A stretch of DNA of 64,000 bases from Pseudomonadales bacterium (GTDB taxonomy: Bacteria; Pseudomonadota; Gammaproteobacteria; Pseudomonadales; Pseudohongiellaceae): contig JACKOJ010000005.1 of assembly GCA_024234325.1 (NCBI GenBank), positions 62,001 to 126,000 of the forward strand, given 5' to 3'. Positions 34,300 through 42,988 of the stretch are shown piece after piece (positions within the stretch are counted from its first letter, which is position 1; each line of letters starts with the position of its first letter). Both the position numbers and the translations under genes were made by a program. Under the pieces are notes generated by a model. It saw only the letters and a program-made list of their open reading frames with translations. It was not told where the DNA came from and ran no database searches.

Positions 34300-34710
34300 T
34301 CAGGCGGACGCACCGCGTGCGTGAACTCGCGCGCGGACATCCTGGTAGGCGCTGCGGATAAGCACCTCCAGTGCGGCGCTATCGAATGCCTCATCCGGCT
34401 TTAGCTTAATGTGACGCATGCGTTTGCCGCTGCCCTGCAGCAGACCTGTCGGGTCGTGCAGCATGGCGCCGGTGAAGAAGCCGATGCCGACATGTGCGCT
34501 GTAGACATTGACGTAGGCAAAGGCGGCATTGCTGACGCAGGCCGTGGGGCAGCCGTCGTGAATCGCTTCCCGAACATCGTTCCCGCAACGCCGCATCACG
34601 GCGAACCAGTGGCGGGCGATGGCAAACAGCGCCGCAGGTTCGCTGGCGAGCCAGGCGTCGATGTCGGGATCGTCCCGCACGGTATTGTTGAGGGTGAAAA
34701 GTGTTTCCAT
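34300..34710 (-). CDS. DUF1801 domain protein
   Basis: 136 residues from the ATG at 34710 (METLFTLNNTVRDDPDIDAW). MRRCGNDVREAIHDGCPTAC and VNVYSAHVGIGFFTGAMLHD followed by GKRMRHIKLKPDEAFD are the DUF1801 signature. It forms a pair with the YdeI-like gene downstream. The upstream extension to 34848 is not supported. Function unknown. Confidence 0.78.
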   Translation of the reverse strand: METLFTLNNTVRDDPDIDAWLASEPAALFAIARHWFAVMRRCGNDVREAIHDGCPTACVSNAAFAYVNVYSAHVGIGFFTGAMLHDPTGLLQGSGKRMRHIKLKPDEAFDSAALEVLIRSAYQDVRARVHARGASA

Positions 34711-34878
34711 GAAGGCAATCTGGGTTCTGGAACCGTCATTGTCAAGGTGCCCGATTAAGGGTAAGCCACACAAATTATTGCGGTAACGCAAACAAGCATT
34801 CCGTGTCGAAATGGCATAGACAAATTCGCCGGCATACACTAATAACAATCAACAGTGAAGTTATCCAGGAGTTACCTT

Positions 34879-36348
34879 ATGCCTGTCAGCAGCGCTCCCG
34901 TCATCAACGGCAGTTCGGCTTTGGTGGACGTACTTTTCAAGGTCACAAAGGCCTGGTCTAGCTGGCAGAGCACCGTTCCCGCACTCAATGGATGGCATCT
35001 TGTCGGGGGCAGTGAAATCGGTCTTGCGAGTTCGCAGCTCAGCAACGGTGTTTTTCACAACAGCAATGCGGAGGCCATTGTTGCCGCAGCAACCTACAAC
35101 GGTCTTCGCACACTGGCCATCGGCTTCCGGGGCACCAACGACAATGAGGACTGGAAGCAGGATTTTCAGAACATCAATGGGCACTACACGCTGTTTAATC
35201 CTCTGGTGACTGCCCTGAATGCAGCCATTGCACGTGGGGAGTTTGACCTGCTGCTGGTGACCGGCCACAGCCTGGGGGGCGCCATGACGCAGATGTTCAT
35301 GGCGGACTATCAGGGAATAGCTCCCGCCTACGCGATCACCACCGGAGCGCCTGGCTATCTGCAGTCTGCCGCTGTGGCAGATGCCCGCCTGATCAATTAT
35401 CAGGTGACGGATGATCCGATCGTTTTCCTCGGCAGTCAGCGCGCCGCCGTGGGGCAGACTCTGAGCAGTTTTCCAGGGTCGCTTATGGTGGGGCAACTGG
35501 GTTCCGTGCTCAGTTCCTCCTTCGGAATTCCCGCAACACTCTTTTCCGAATCGGTGCCGTTCTTTACCCAGAACTACTATCCACGCGGCACCGTGGAGGT
35601 GCTGAAGGTGGAGGGGCATCCGGACAGCCCCCTCAGCAGTGTGCTGTCGCTGGTGACGTCCTATAACAGCACCGCTCATGACTTCTCAACCTACGAAGCG
35701 GGACTGGCCGGGGTCAACCGGAACCCCTTTGACCTGACAGTGGGACAGAAGGGCGGCAGTGGCAATGACACCATCTTCGGCACGACGGGCAATGACACAA
35801 TTGAAGGGGGAGCCGGAGGGGATATTCTGTACCTGCATGTCAATCATGCCCAGGCGAGTGTCACCCGCACCGACAGCGGACTCGCCGTGACCAGCACTGC
35901 CAGTGGCACTGACACCCTGAACCAGGTGGAGCGCATTGCCTTTACGGACGGCAAGTTTGCCTACGACCTTGGGGCCGACGAATCTGCCGGTAAGGCAATT
36001 CGCCTGATCGGTGCGGCGCTGGATGCACCGGCACTGGCCGAACATCCGGATTGGGTTGGCGTAGGGATAGATCTGTTTGATCAGGGCAAGAGCGTTCTCG
36101 AAGTCGCGCAACTGGTAATCGATGTGCTGGGCAATCCCTCCAACGACTCCTTGATCAATTCGCTGTACACCCATGTGGCGGGAGCGGCGCCGTCAGAGGC
36201 GGAGCTTCAGCACTTTGTTGGCCTGATGGAAGGATCCGGTGGCAACCTGAGCAAGGCCCAACTGCTTGAAATGGCAGCCCTGTACGATCTCAACGAGGTC
36301 AACATCGGACTGGTGGGGCTGCAGGCGACGGGTGTGGAGTTTGTCTGA
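34879..36348 (+). CDS. RTX-type extracellular lipase (class 3) with DUF4214 region
   Basis: 489 residues from the ATG at 34879, with AGGAG upstream. No N-terminal signal peptide. A lipase class 3 domain holds the nucleophile elbow VTGHSLGGAMTQ (S131), with D178/D179 in VTDDPIVF and H267 as plausible triad partners. Residues about 291-315 carry glycine-rich calcium repeats (GGSGNDTIFG, TTGNDTIEGG). The C-terminal third resembles DUF4214 (SLINSLYTHVAGAAPSEAEL). This architecture is that of type I secreted enzymes; no HlyB/D/TolC genes are in the window. Monocistronic. Confidence 0.85.
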   Translation: MPVSSAPVINGSSALVDVLFKVTKAWSSWQSTVPALNGWHLVGGSEIGLASSQLSNGVFHNSNAEAIVAAATYNGLRTLAIGFRGTNDNEDWKQDFQNINGHYTLFNPLVTALNAAIARGEFDLLLVTGHSLGGAMTQMFMADYQGIAPAYAITTGAPGYLQSAAVADARLINYQVTDDPIVFLGSQRAAVGQTLSSFPGSLMVGQLGSVLSSSFGIPATLFSESVPFFTQNYYPRGTVEVLKVEGHPDSPLSSVLSLVTSYNSTAHDFSTYEAGLAGVNRNPFDLTVGQKGGSGNDTIFGTTGNDTIEGGAGGDILYLHVNHAQASVTRTDSGLAVTSTASGTDTLNQVERIAFTDGKFAYDLGADESAGKAIRLIGAALDAPALAEHPDWVGVGIDLFDQGKSVLEVAQLVIDVLGNPSNDSLINSLYTHVAGAAPSEAELQHFVGLMEGSGGNLSKAQLLEMAALYDLNEVNIGLVGLQATGVEFV

Positions 36349-36361
36349 CCCCGGAAACAAT

Positions 36362-36387
36362 AAAGGCCTACCATCAGGTAAGCCTTT
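36362..36387. terminator. Bidirectional terminator between lipase and tRNA-Met
   Basis: AAAGGCCTACC (36362-36372), a 4-base loop and GGTAAGCCTTT (36377-36387) form a stem with one mismatch. T-rich bases follow on both strands. It can serve the lipase gene (+) and tRNA-Met (-). Confidence 0.65.
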
Positions 36388-36395
36388 GATTTGTA

Positions 36396-36472
36396 TGGTA
36401 GCTATGCGTGGATTTGAACCACGGACATCAGCATTATGAATGCTGCGCTCTAACCAGCTGAGCTACATAGCC
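36396..36472 (-). tRNA. tRNA-Met (CAT), elongator type
   Basis: Minus strand GGCTATGTAGCTCAGC through CATAGCTACCA forms a full cloverleaf of 77 bases with encoded CCA. The anticodon loop TTCATAA is closed by the stem CAGCA/TGCTG. The T arm is CGTGG-TTCAAAT-CCACG. The first acceptor pair is G-U (G1, U72) and not G-C. The elongator identity is inferred from the sequence type; tRNA-Ile(k2CAU) is the alternative. Confidence 0.93.
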
Positions 36473-36520
36473 ATGAAAACGGGCGGCACGGAACGGGTCG
36501 GAGCCGCTTGAAGGATGCGC

Positions 36521-36549
36521 ATTCTGGCCATTTCGGGTTTTGTTGTCAA
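36521..36549 (-). promoter_or_regulatory. Promoter of tRNA-Met
   Basis: Minus strand TTGACA (36549-36544), a 17-base spacer and CAGAAT (36526-36521). The remaining sequence between 36550 and 36764 shows nothing beyond the leader of prlF. Confidence 0.65.
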
Positions 36550-36764
36550 GTCGTTAGGCGCCTCTCGGTCTCGGCTTCTGTACAAGACGGCCGGATATCA
36601 CGCACGGAGGCTTGATGGTCTAAGGTAAAGGTTGCCGGAGGCGACAGATCAACAGGATATGTCGTGATTTCTTCAAAATTGCAACATATGGCAGGAACCG
36701 AGATTGATAGAGTAGGGACTAATCCTAGCTTTCCGAGGCTGAAAAACCGAACAGGAGACCGACC

Positions 36765-37094
36765 ATGCCCAGGACTCACGCAGGCATCCATGAACACGCC
36801 ACCCTCACCTCCAAGGGTCAGATTACCCTGCCCAAGGCGATCCGGCAGGCTCTGGGTGTAAACGTAGGGGAAAAGGTGTCCTTCGAACTGCGGGGCAATG
36901 ATGTGATCGTCACTCGTGCCGATGCGGAACATGAAGATCCTGCCATTGGCGCCTTCCTTCAAATGCTGGAGAAGGACATCAGTCGGGGTAAACACCTTGG
37001 CAAGCTGCCGGATGAGCTCGCCGCAGCCATGCTCGCCAATCTGGGGCGTCCGGCAGACTTCGACAAAGACATTGAAGGTGAAGTGGCAATCTGA
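36765..37094 (+). CDS. prlF: PrlF-family antitoxin (AbrB-type)
   Basis: 109 residues. The swapped-hairpin AbrB DNA-binding segment is ATLTSKGQITLPKAIRQALG and VNVGEKVSFELRGNDVIVTR. The C-terminal EDPAIGAFLQMLEKDISRG is the region that in PrlF/SohA contacts the YhaV toxin. The antitoxin neutralises YhaV, a ribosome-dependent mRNA interferase, and represses its own operon. AGGAG precedes the ATG. Its stop overlaps the start of a toxin gene of which only 18 codons remain, so this antitoxin is an orphan. Confidence 0.88.
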   Translation: MPRTHAGIHEHATLTSKGQITLPKAIRQALGVNVGEKVSFELRGNDVIVTRADAEHEDPAIGAFLQMLEKDISRGKHLGKLPDELAAAMLANLGRPADFDKDIEGEVAI

Positions 37095-37150
37095 TGGAAC
37101 GCCATGGCTGGATACTGTTGTTCCACGACTGCATCGTAACGGAATTGTAA
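37094..37150 (+). pseudogene. yhaV: YhaV toxin gene remnant (5' end only)
   Basis: The ATG at 37094 overlaps the prlF stop (TGATG), as in intact prlF-yhaV operons. The 18 codons read MERHGWILLFHDCIVTEL and stop at TAA. MERHGW followed by LLFHDC is the conserved N-terminus of YhaV toxins, which are normally about 150 residues. The similarity stops where the island gene on the opposite strand begins (its stop is at 37156). The rest of the toxin is not found on the far side of the island. Confidence 0.78.
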
Positions 37151-37155
37151 AAGGT

Positions 37156-39090
37156 CTACATATCCAGTGGTCGGGCTTCCGTCCCAATGCGTTTCTTGAA
37201 TAGGAACCCTTCCTCCTCTCGGCTATGCAACCGCACTCTTACATAGTCCTCAAAGGCTGGGGGCGTTGCTGTGGATGTAGTGACCATGTATTGGCAGGTT
37301 GTGGCGGCATTATCCTTGGCGATCTTCAAAAGCGACCAGAGCAGCACTTCGCTCATTTCAGCTTCCCGTGGTGAATCGTGTAACAGAAATCCGGGATGGT
37401 TGCTTTCAGAGTGGCTACTGTCCAGCAAGCAAAGGAGGTCTGCGGTCAGCGTTTCCAGAACTCCATAGGTGGTCGAATGCGGCGGTCCCATGTGGAAAGG
37501 GGGTGTTTTGTCGCAGTCAAAATCTCCCCAGGTAAATCCGGGGATGCTCTTTGCGATCGAATCTGCTGCGTCTCTCAAGGCTTGCTTGCGTTCGGCGTAT
37601 TCAGACTGCTGATGATGAATGGCCAGCGTGATCTGCCCAATTTCAGTGTCAAGTGCTGCTTCGTCGTCTTTAAGTGCAACCAGCTCCTGCCAACCCGACG
37701 GATTGGCAATGATGCCTTCATAGTCATGGTATTCAGCAATCGCTGTTTCCAGATGTTTTTTCCTGCCGAGAATGTTTACTTCCAGGCTTTTGTTGTCGTT
37801 CAATGAGCTTGTCAAGGATGCGAATTTGGTATCAAAAGAAGACAGCTTCCGTTCGAGTTCATCTAGAAATCGTCTTTGTTGCCTCAATTCTGATTGGTAT
37901 TCTTCGTTCTTTCGCTGACGTTCTCTAGTGTCACGGATAGAGCTGAGTTGTACGACATCTAAGCGCTCTCGAACATACTGACAGTCTTGCATCAACCGGT
38001 TGCCAGGCTCACAGAGACGCGGCAGCTTTTCCTGTAAGGCTTCTGGCTCTTTCTTCAGGCGTTCAACTTCGGTGTTGTTGCCGTTAATGGCGGCTTGTAG
38101 TTGAGCGATCCGATTTTGCAACGCTCTTTGCTGCTGCCTGAGAGGCACCTGTTGCTCTAGAACAGTCAGTCTTTCCTGTTCCAGATGCTTGTACCGTTGG
38201 TGGTTTTGCTGAAGTTCCTCGGTGTATTTCTTGATCTGTTGCTGGGCCAGTCCATGTAGTGAGACATCATCGAACAAGGAGGCTGCACGAAACGGAGAAG
38301 ACTCCTCTGCGCCCAGTGCGGTTGCTAGCTGGTGTCTTATATGGGCCAGCAAGTCCGCTGGTCGACGCTCTAGATTAGCAATTTTTGTGCGCAGTTGACT
38401 GAGGCAGGTTTCCTTGCTTTTCAATTCGTTGTGGAGAGAGGCGTCCTTCAGTAGGCCGAGCACGATTTTCACTAGCAGTGCTGGAGATTGTGCGGGCAAA
38501 GAAAAGCCAGTGCCCTCAATGCGCCAGTGATAGTAACTCTGGTAGCGACTGCCCTGGTCGCGGGAGCACCAAGCCAGCAAGTGTTGCCATTGAATGGCCT
38601 GATTCGAGCCGGGTAGATTCTGAACGGGCAGGGTTTTGACCAACCTCTCTTCCAGTACACGGACGTAGGCGTCGTACTTGTTGCTGACTTCATTGGTGGC
38701 AAGTTGCTGCCAGGTTGTGTCTTTGGCAGCGCGGTAGCGCTTCTGATGTTGCCAAGGTTTCAATATTGTCCAGGCTTCGCCGTCCACATGCACAAGCGCG
38801 GCCACAGCACCATTCGGCATGGCCTGGCACAGTTCGTCGCGCAATGGGGTTCCTGCCGCCCACTGGGGGTCTTCGAGTACGAACCGCAGTAATTGGCAGA
38901 AAGCTGTCTTGCCGACACCGTGACCGGGGCTACCTTCCAAGGGTTCTGATAAGATCAGGTTCAGGCCGCGCTGCAGGGGGATCTCGCGCAACGGTGTGAC
39001 CGATTTCATCGATTCCAGCAGCCATAGGGTCTCCACCCACACCCTGGGCTGAGTACGTCCGGCTTCTGCGATTGCTATCGCCCCCATGCC
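37156..39090 (-). CDS. SMC-like P-loop ATPase of the defence island
   Basis: 644 residues from the ATG at 39090, preceded by AAGGTGGAAGG; earlier in-frame codons lie inside res. Walker A is GHGVGKT (residues 55-61) after GLNLILSEPLEG. Residues about 190-480 are a long charged coiled coil (QQQIKKYTEELQQNHQRYKH). The C-terminal part has FLLHDSPREAEMSEVLLWSL, a Walker B/D-loop-like segment. The layout (head, coiled coil, head) is that of SMC/RecN-like ATPases such as DUF2326 proteins in defence loci. It starts 7 bases after res stops and is the last gene of the operon. Role unknown; coupling to the restriction subunit is likely. Confidence 0.75.
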   Translation of the reverse strand, partial: GMGAIAIAEAGRTQPRVWVETLWLLESMKSVTPLREIPLQRGLNLILSEPLEGSPGHGVGKTAFCQLLRFVLEDPQWAAGTPLRDELCQAMPNGAVAALVHVDGEAWTILKPWQHQKRYRAAKDTTWQQLATNEVSNKYDAYVRVLEERLVKTLPVQNLPGSNQAIQWQHLLAWCSRDQGSRYQSYYHWRIEGTGFSLPAQSPALLVKIVLGLLKDASLHNELKSKETCLSQLRTKIANLERRPADLLAHIRHQLATALGAEESSPFRAASLFDDVSLHGLAQQQIKKYTEELQQNHQRYKHLEQERLTVLEQQVPLRQQQRALQNRIAQLQAAINGNNTEVERLKKEPEALQEKLPRLCEPGNRLMQDCQYVRERLDVVQLSSIRDTRERQRKNEEYQSELRQQRRFLDELERKLSSFDTKFASLTSSLNDNKSLEVNILGRKKHLETAIAEYHDYEGIIANPSGWQELVALKDDEAALDTEIGQITLAIHHQQSEYAERKQALRDAADSIAKSIPGFTWGDFDCDKTPPFHMGPPHSTTYGVLETLTADLLCLLDSSHSESNHPGFLLHDSPREAEMSEVLLWSLLKIAKDNAATTCQYMVTTSTATPPAFEDYVRVRLHSREEEGFLFKKRIGTEARPLDM

Positions 39091-39097
39091 TTCCACC

Positions 39098-42000
39098 TTA
39101 GGCCCGTCTGTGCGCTCCCGGGTCCTGTGCGTCGATGTTTGTTTCCCTTTCCATGTCGAGTGAGTCAAGGGTCTGTTCTTGGTAGTTGCTGGCTTCCAGC
39201 AGGCGGCCTGCCAGCAGCTGGGTGCGTTCATCGCCAAGGATGTTGCTCAGATTAGCACTATTTGGTATTGCCAGTGTTTGGCCGATAGTAGAGAGGCTTA
39301 ACAGCCCTTTCAGCCAGCTCATGACCAATGGCAGCCGTTCCAGTCGTTCTTGGGTACGCCACTGTTCCTGTATCTCGTCATAGTCTTTGGCATCCACTTG
39401 TGTCAGCAGGAGCATGCGTAGATCTTGTTCGGACAGAGGTCCGTTTTGAATCACCAGATCGCAGACCAGACCTGCCAGCCAGTCCTCTGCTTCGCAACAG
39501 GGCACAGTATCCGGCAGATAGTGCCGGTAGAGTTCTGTCCTACGAGGAGCTTTCATCAACCGGGTGGACATCACATGCTGCGCTGGGAGTTCCTCGCTCT
39601 TCACGATTTCCATTAGTCTGCCAAAACTATCCACCACGTCGTATTTGACGTTGTCCGGTGAGTAGCGTTGATTCATCTTGTCAAAAAACTTGCGTGCGCA
39701 CTTGATCTTGGTTTTTTCAATCTCGCGCAGCTCCATGGATGACATAGAGCCTTTCGTTTCGGCGACGAAGTAGATGTGCTTAATGCTTCCTTCCTTGAAG
39801 GCAATGGCCCAGTCGGGGTTGTAGTCTCCTACCGGCGTAGGGATCAGGTATCCGCGCGGCAGTTTGGCATAGACTACAACCTGGTTGGCGGTGTCCAAGT
39901 CTTTCACGAACTCCCGCTCCACTTTCGAGTCTGTCAGTACATAGTCATATATGTGCCGTTGGAGTTTGTCACCGGCCTTGCTGAAGTCCTGCTTGGTCTG
40001 CCCAGTGGTGAAAATGTCGAGGTCGAACTTGTCCTCGACGGGATCGTAGGCCAGGTGTTCGATGATGACCGTTGCCTTCTGTTCGTTGATGAGCCGCGTG
40101 GCCTCGGCGATGAAACTTTCTGGGTTAGTCTTGAACTGCGCAAAAACCGCGACGTTAATACCCTTGAGGATTTCCGCCGCCGTGCGGCGAGTCAATTGAG
40201 TACCTTCGGCCAGCTTGCCGATCAGGTCGTACTTGACCGCTGAATGAATCGAATGCTTGTTGTATTCGGTCTTTGTTTCGGAAACCTTGAAACCATCTCC
40301 ACGCTTTAGCGCCTCGCCAGTCACCTGGTCGATCTGTTCGCCTGCCTGGATGGTGTATTGCAGCGGGGTCACGCGCAGGGATGCGTCCAGTTCCTTGACC
40401 GCTTTTTGCACCAATTCATGAGAGTCGAAATCGACACTGTAAGCCGCTTTGCGGTTGATACGGTTCCAAAGCGCCTTGAACTCCTGCTGGTCGAAATTGG
40501 CGTTGAGCGGGTTCTTCTTGGGTTTGCGGTCGTCGCCGATGTCGGGCAACTGGCTGGCGCTGAACACACTGTCGATGAGCTGGTACACCTGCGCGGTGTG
40601 CGGCTTCAGTTCGTCTGGCAGGTCGGCCAGCGTGCCGGCCTTCTTGGCATCGTGATACGCACCCGCGATCTGATCTGAATCGTCTGTGTAGTCGTGCTTG
40701 ACCAGATAGCGGTAGATTTGCTTCGCCAGTTGCGGCGTAACCGGTACATCGCCAGTCGCCGTTTTCAGCACCTTGCCGGTGAAGTATTCCTCGTTCGCCA
40801 CTCTGGGCCGGGCGGACAGGGAATCGCTGATGTCTTTCTGCAACGCAGCAACGAAGTCCTTGTAGCTCTCGCTGGCGACCACGGTCAGCACGTTCACGTC
40901 GTGAACGGTGGCCGGGTGATCCATCCGGTCGCCATTCTGGTTGACCGACAGCCGCAAGCCGCGTCCCACCTCCTGTCGGCGGGAGATGGTATTGTCGCTG
41001 TGCTTGAGCGCGCAGATGACGAACACGTTCGGGTTGTCCCAGCCTTCGCGCAACGCCGAGTGCGAGAAGATGAAACGCACCGGTTCGGCGAGCGACAGCA
41101 GGCGCTCTTTATCCTTCAGGATCAGGTCGTAGGCATCCACGTCATCAGACAGCCCCGCGTTCTCGCCGCGCGCGGCGACCGCCGAATCCACCTGCCGCTT
41201 GCTCTTCTTGTCGATGGAGAAGTAGCCGCTGTGGGTCTTGTCCGCCGCGATGCCCTTCAGGTACTTGACGTAGGCCGTATCAATCAGGTCGAGCATCTCG
41301 TTCAGGTACTGCGTATACTCATCTTCAAAGATGCGGGCGTATTCGCCTTTTTCGTCCGCCTGCGCGTAGTCGCGGTATTTGGCCACCTCGTCGATGAAGA
41401 ACAGGGTCAGCACCTTCACATCTTGCTGGAACAGCGCCTGTTCCTTGTCGAAGTGCGCCTTGATCGCTTCCCGAATCTGGATGCGGCGCAGCGCAGCCTC
41501 GGTCACGTCACCGATGGCGTCGCCGACCGTCAGCTCCACGCCATTGGTAAAGCTCAGGGTGTCGGTGTTGGCGTTGATGTCCGCGACCACGTAGTCGCGG
41601 TATTGATCCAGTCCACCCGACTGCTCGAACAGGTTGTCGCCCTTGCCGAGTTTTCTCACCACGCGCTTAATGTTGCCGCCCGCCAGCTTCTGCTCAAACT
41701 CGACGCGCGCCTCGGGTGGCTTCTTGCTCGAAATCTCGATGGATTGCAGGTACAGGTAGCCCGCCGTGCCCGCCAGCCCCTTCACCGCGATGCCGCGCAC
41801 GGCGATCTTCTTCACCAGCTTTTGGTTGTAGGCGTCCAGCGCATCCAGCCGGTGAATCCTGTTGTGGGTGGTCTTGTGGGTTGCCGAATAGCGCAGCACC
41901 ATCAGTGCCTTGAACGCTTCCAGGGAATCCAGCGTTTTCTTGCCTTCCATCTTCTGCGGCTCATCCAGTATCAAGACCGGGCGGTTGGCGCTGATCACAT

Positions 42001-42679
42001 CGATGGGTCGGCGGGACTGGAAGTCGTCCAGTTCCTCGTATATGCGGCGGTTGTCTTTGCCGGTGGCATTGAAAGCCTGCACGTTGATCACCATCACGTT
42101 GATGCCCGCGTCCGACGAAAAACTCTCAAGGTGGTGCAGTTGCTTGGAGTTGTAGATGAAGAAGCGCGCCTTCTTGTGGTACGTCTCCAGAAAGTGCTCG
42201 GCGGTGATGTCCAGCGACTTGGCCACACCTTCACGGATGGCGATGCTGGGCACGACGATGATGAACTTGCTCCAGCCGTACTGCTTGTTCAGCTCGAAGA
42301 TCGTCTTGATGTAACAGTAGGTCTTGCCCGTGCCGGTTTCCATCTCGATGTCGAGATTGACCTTGGCCACCTTGGTCTTGATCAGCGCATCCGACAGCGA
42401 CAGGTTCTGCCCCCGCTGCACGGCGTGGATGTTATCCAGCAGGGTCGATTCCGACAGGGTGAGGTCGGCATTGCGGAAAGCCGCCTCCTGCTCTGCCGTC
42501 GCATCCGGCGCGGCCTCCAGTGTCAATGCCCCTTGCGGGTGCGCCGGCGCCGCCTTGCGGGTGCCGGGGTCCAGCCGGTAGCGAATGCCGCCGTGATGCG
42601 GCACCTGCCCCTTGAAGCAATCCACCACTGCCTGCACGGCGGCGGTCTGGTAGGCCTGGGTCTTGAACTTCAGTTTCAT
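39098..42679 (-). CDS. res: Type III restriction enzyme Res subunit
   Basis: 1193 residues. Helicase superfamily 2 motifs: ETGTGKT (residues 114-120), DEPQ (239-242), SAT in LMVLRYSATHK, and motif V/VI in REGWDNPNVFVICALKHSDN and RRQEVGRGLRLS. A PD-(D/E)xK nuclease site is visible near the C-terminus: D956 in NPDWAIAF and E974-T-K976 in FVAETKGS. The subunit translocates or switches on DNA with ATP and cuts when it meets a second complex. It is separated from the methyltransferase by the AlbA_2 gene and a 358-base spacer, whereas classical mod-res pairs are adjacent. The start overlaps the stop of a short upstream frame (ATGA). Confidence 0.9.
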   Translation of the reverse strand: MKLKFKTQAYQTAAVQAVVDCFKGQVPHHGGIRYRLDPGTRKAAPAHPQGALTLEAAPDATAEQEAAFRNADLTLSESTLLDNIHAVQRGQNLSLSDALIKTKVAKVNLDIEMETGTGKTYCYIKTIFELNKQYGWSKFIIVVPSIAIREGVAKSLDITAEHFLETYHKKARFFIYNSKQLHHLESFSSDAGINVMVINVQAFNATGKDNRRIYEELDDFQSRRPIDVISANRPVLILDEPQKMEGKKTLDSLEAFKALMVLRYSATHKTTHNRIHRLDALDAYNQKLVKKIAVRGIAVKGLAGTAGYLYLQSIEISSKKPPEARVEFEQKLAGGNIKRVVRKLGKGDNLFEQSGGLDQYRDYVVADINANTDTLSFTNGVELTVGDAIGDVTEAALRRIQIREAIKAHFDKEQALFQQDVKVLTLFFIDEVAKYRDYAQADEKGEYARIFEDEYTQYLNEMLDLIDTAYVKYLKGIAADKTHSGYFSIDKKSKRQVDSAVAARGENAGLSDDVDAYDLILKDKERLLSLAEPVRFIFSHSALREGWDNPNVFVICALKHSDNTISRRQEVGRGLRLSVNQNGDRMDHPATVHDVNVLTVVASESYKDFVAALQKDISDSLSARPRVANEEYFTGKVLKTATGDVPVTPQLAKQIYRYLVKHDYTDDSDQIAGAYHDAKKAGTLADLPDELKPHTAQVYQLIDSVFSASQLPDIGDDRKPKKNPLNANFDQQEFKALWNRINRKAAYSVDFDSHELVQKAVKELDASLRVTPLQYTIQAGEQIDQVTGEALKRGDGFKVSETKTEYNKHSIHSAVKYDLIGKLAEGTQLTRRTAAEILKGINVAVFAQFKTNPESFIAEATRLINEQKATVIIEHLAYDPVEDKFDLDIFTTGQTKQDFSKAGDKLQRHIYDYVLTDSKVEREFVKDLDTANQVVVYAKLPRGYLIPTPVGDYNPDWAIAFKEGSIKHIYFVAETKGSMSSMELREIEKTKIKCARKFFDKMNQRYSPDNVKYDVVDSFGRLMEIVKSEELPAQHVMSTRLMKAPRRTELYRHYLPDTVPCCEAEDWLAGLVCDLVIQNGPLSEQDLRMLLLTQVDAKDYDEIQEQWRTQERLERLPLVMSWLKGLLSLSTIGQTLAIPNSANLSNILGDERTQLLAGRLLEASNYQEQTLDSLDMERETNIDAQDPGAHRRA

Positions 42680-42933
42680 GCGGGTCCCTCAAGCTTTGTG
42701 GAGCCTGTGAGCGCCGCAAAGCGTGTTGTGGAGCGTGGTTCTGGTTTTGCGCTCCACAAGCAGCTCAGGCTGGTTGCCATTTGTCCCACGGGTTGTGGGA
42801 CAAATTCTGGATGCAAATCGTGCAATTTCCTTAAAAAGCCAGAAGGCTTCTGGCCTTTTAAACAGCCGAGAAATTGTGCAAGCGCCGCTTGCACAAATGC
42901 ACTGTGCGGATACCACTTGAATTTCAGATTCAT
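42676..42933 (-). CDS. Possible small ORF upstream of res (uncertain)
   Basis: 85 codons from the ATG at 42933, ending with a TGA that overlaps the res ATG by four bases. It begins MNLKFKWYPHSAFVQAALAQ, which resembles the Res start MKLKFKTQAYQTAAVQAVVD: LKFK and VQA are shared and the DNA is similar over the first codons. The rest of the frame runs through several perfect DNA hairpins and has no recognisable protein pattern. It may be a decayed duplicate of the res 5' end, a coupling leader peptide, or chance. Confidence 0.3.
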   Translation of the reverse strand: MNLKFKWYPHSAFVQAALAQFLGCLKGQKPSGFLRKLHDLHPEFVPQPVGQMATSLSCLWSAKPEPRSTTRFAALTGSTKLEGPA

Positions 42934-42988
42934 CGCTGGTAAGCGCCTTTCTTTCTGCATTCTTTCTGCATGCTCGGATAGCAGAAAG
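42697..42988. repeat. Hairpin-rich spacer between the AlbA_2 gene and res
   Basis: Five different inverted repeats stand in a row: TTGTGGAGCG (42726-42735/42750-42759), TTTGTCCCAC (42780-42789/42795-42804), a 15-base arm pair with one mismatch (42831-42845/42847-42861), TTGTGCAAGCG (42874-42884/42886-42896) and CTTTCTGC (42962-42969/42981-42988). All but the third are perfect. TTGTGGAGC also occurs directly repeated at 42697-42705. The hairpins do not share sequence with each other. This is the only long gap inside the operon. Confidence 0.75.

Noticed and set aside
42697..42988. Possible CRISPR array in the hairpin spacer
   Set aside because: The inverted repeats differ from one another; there is no direct repeat with constant spacing and no cas gene.
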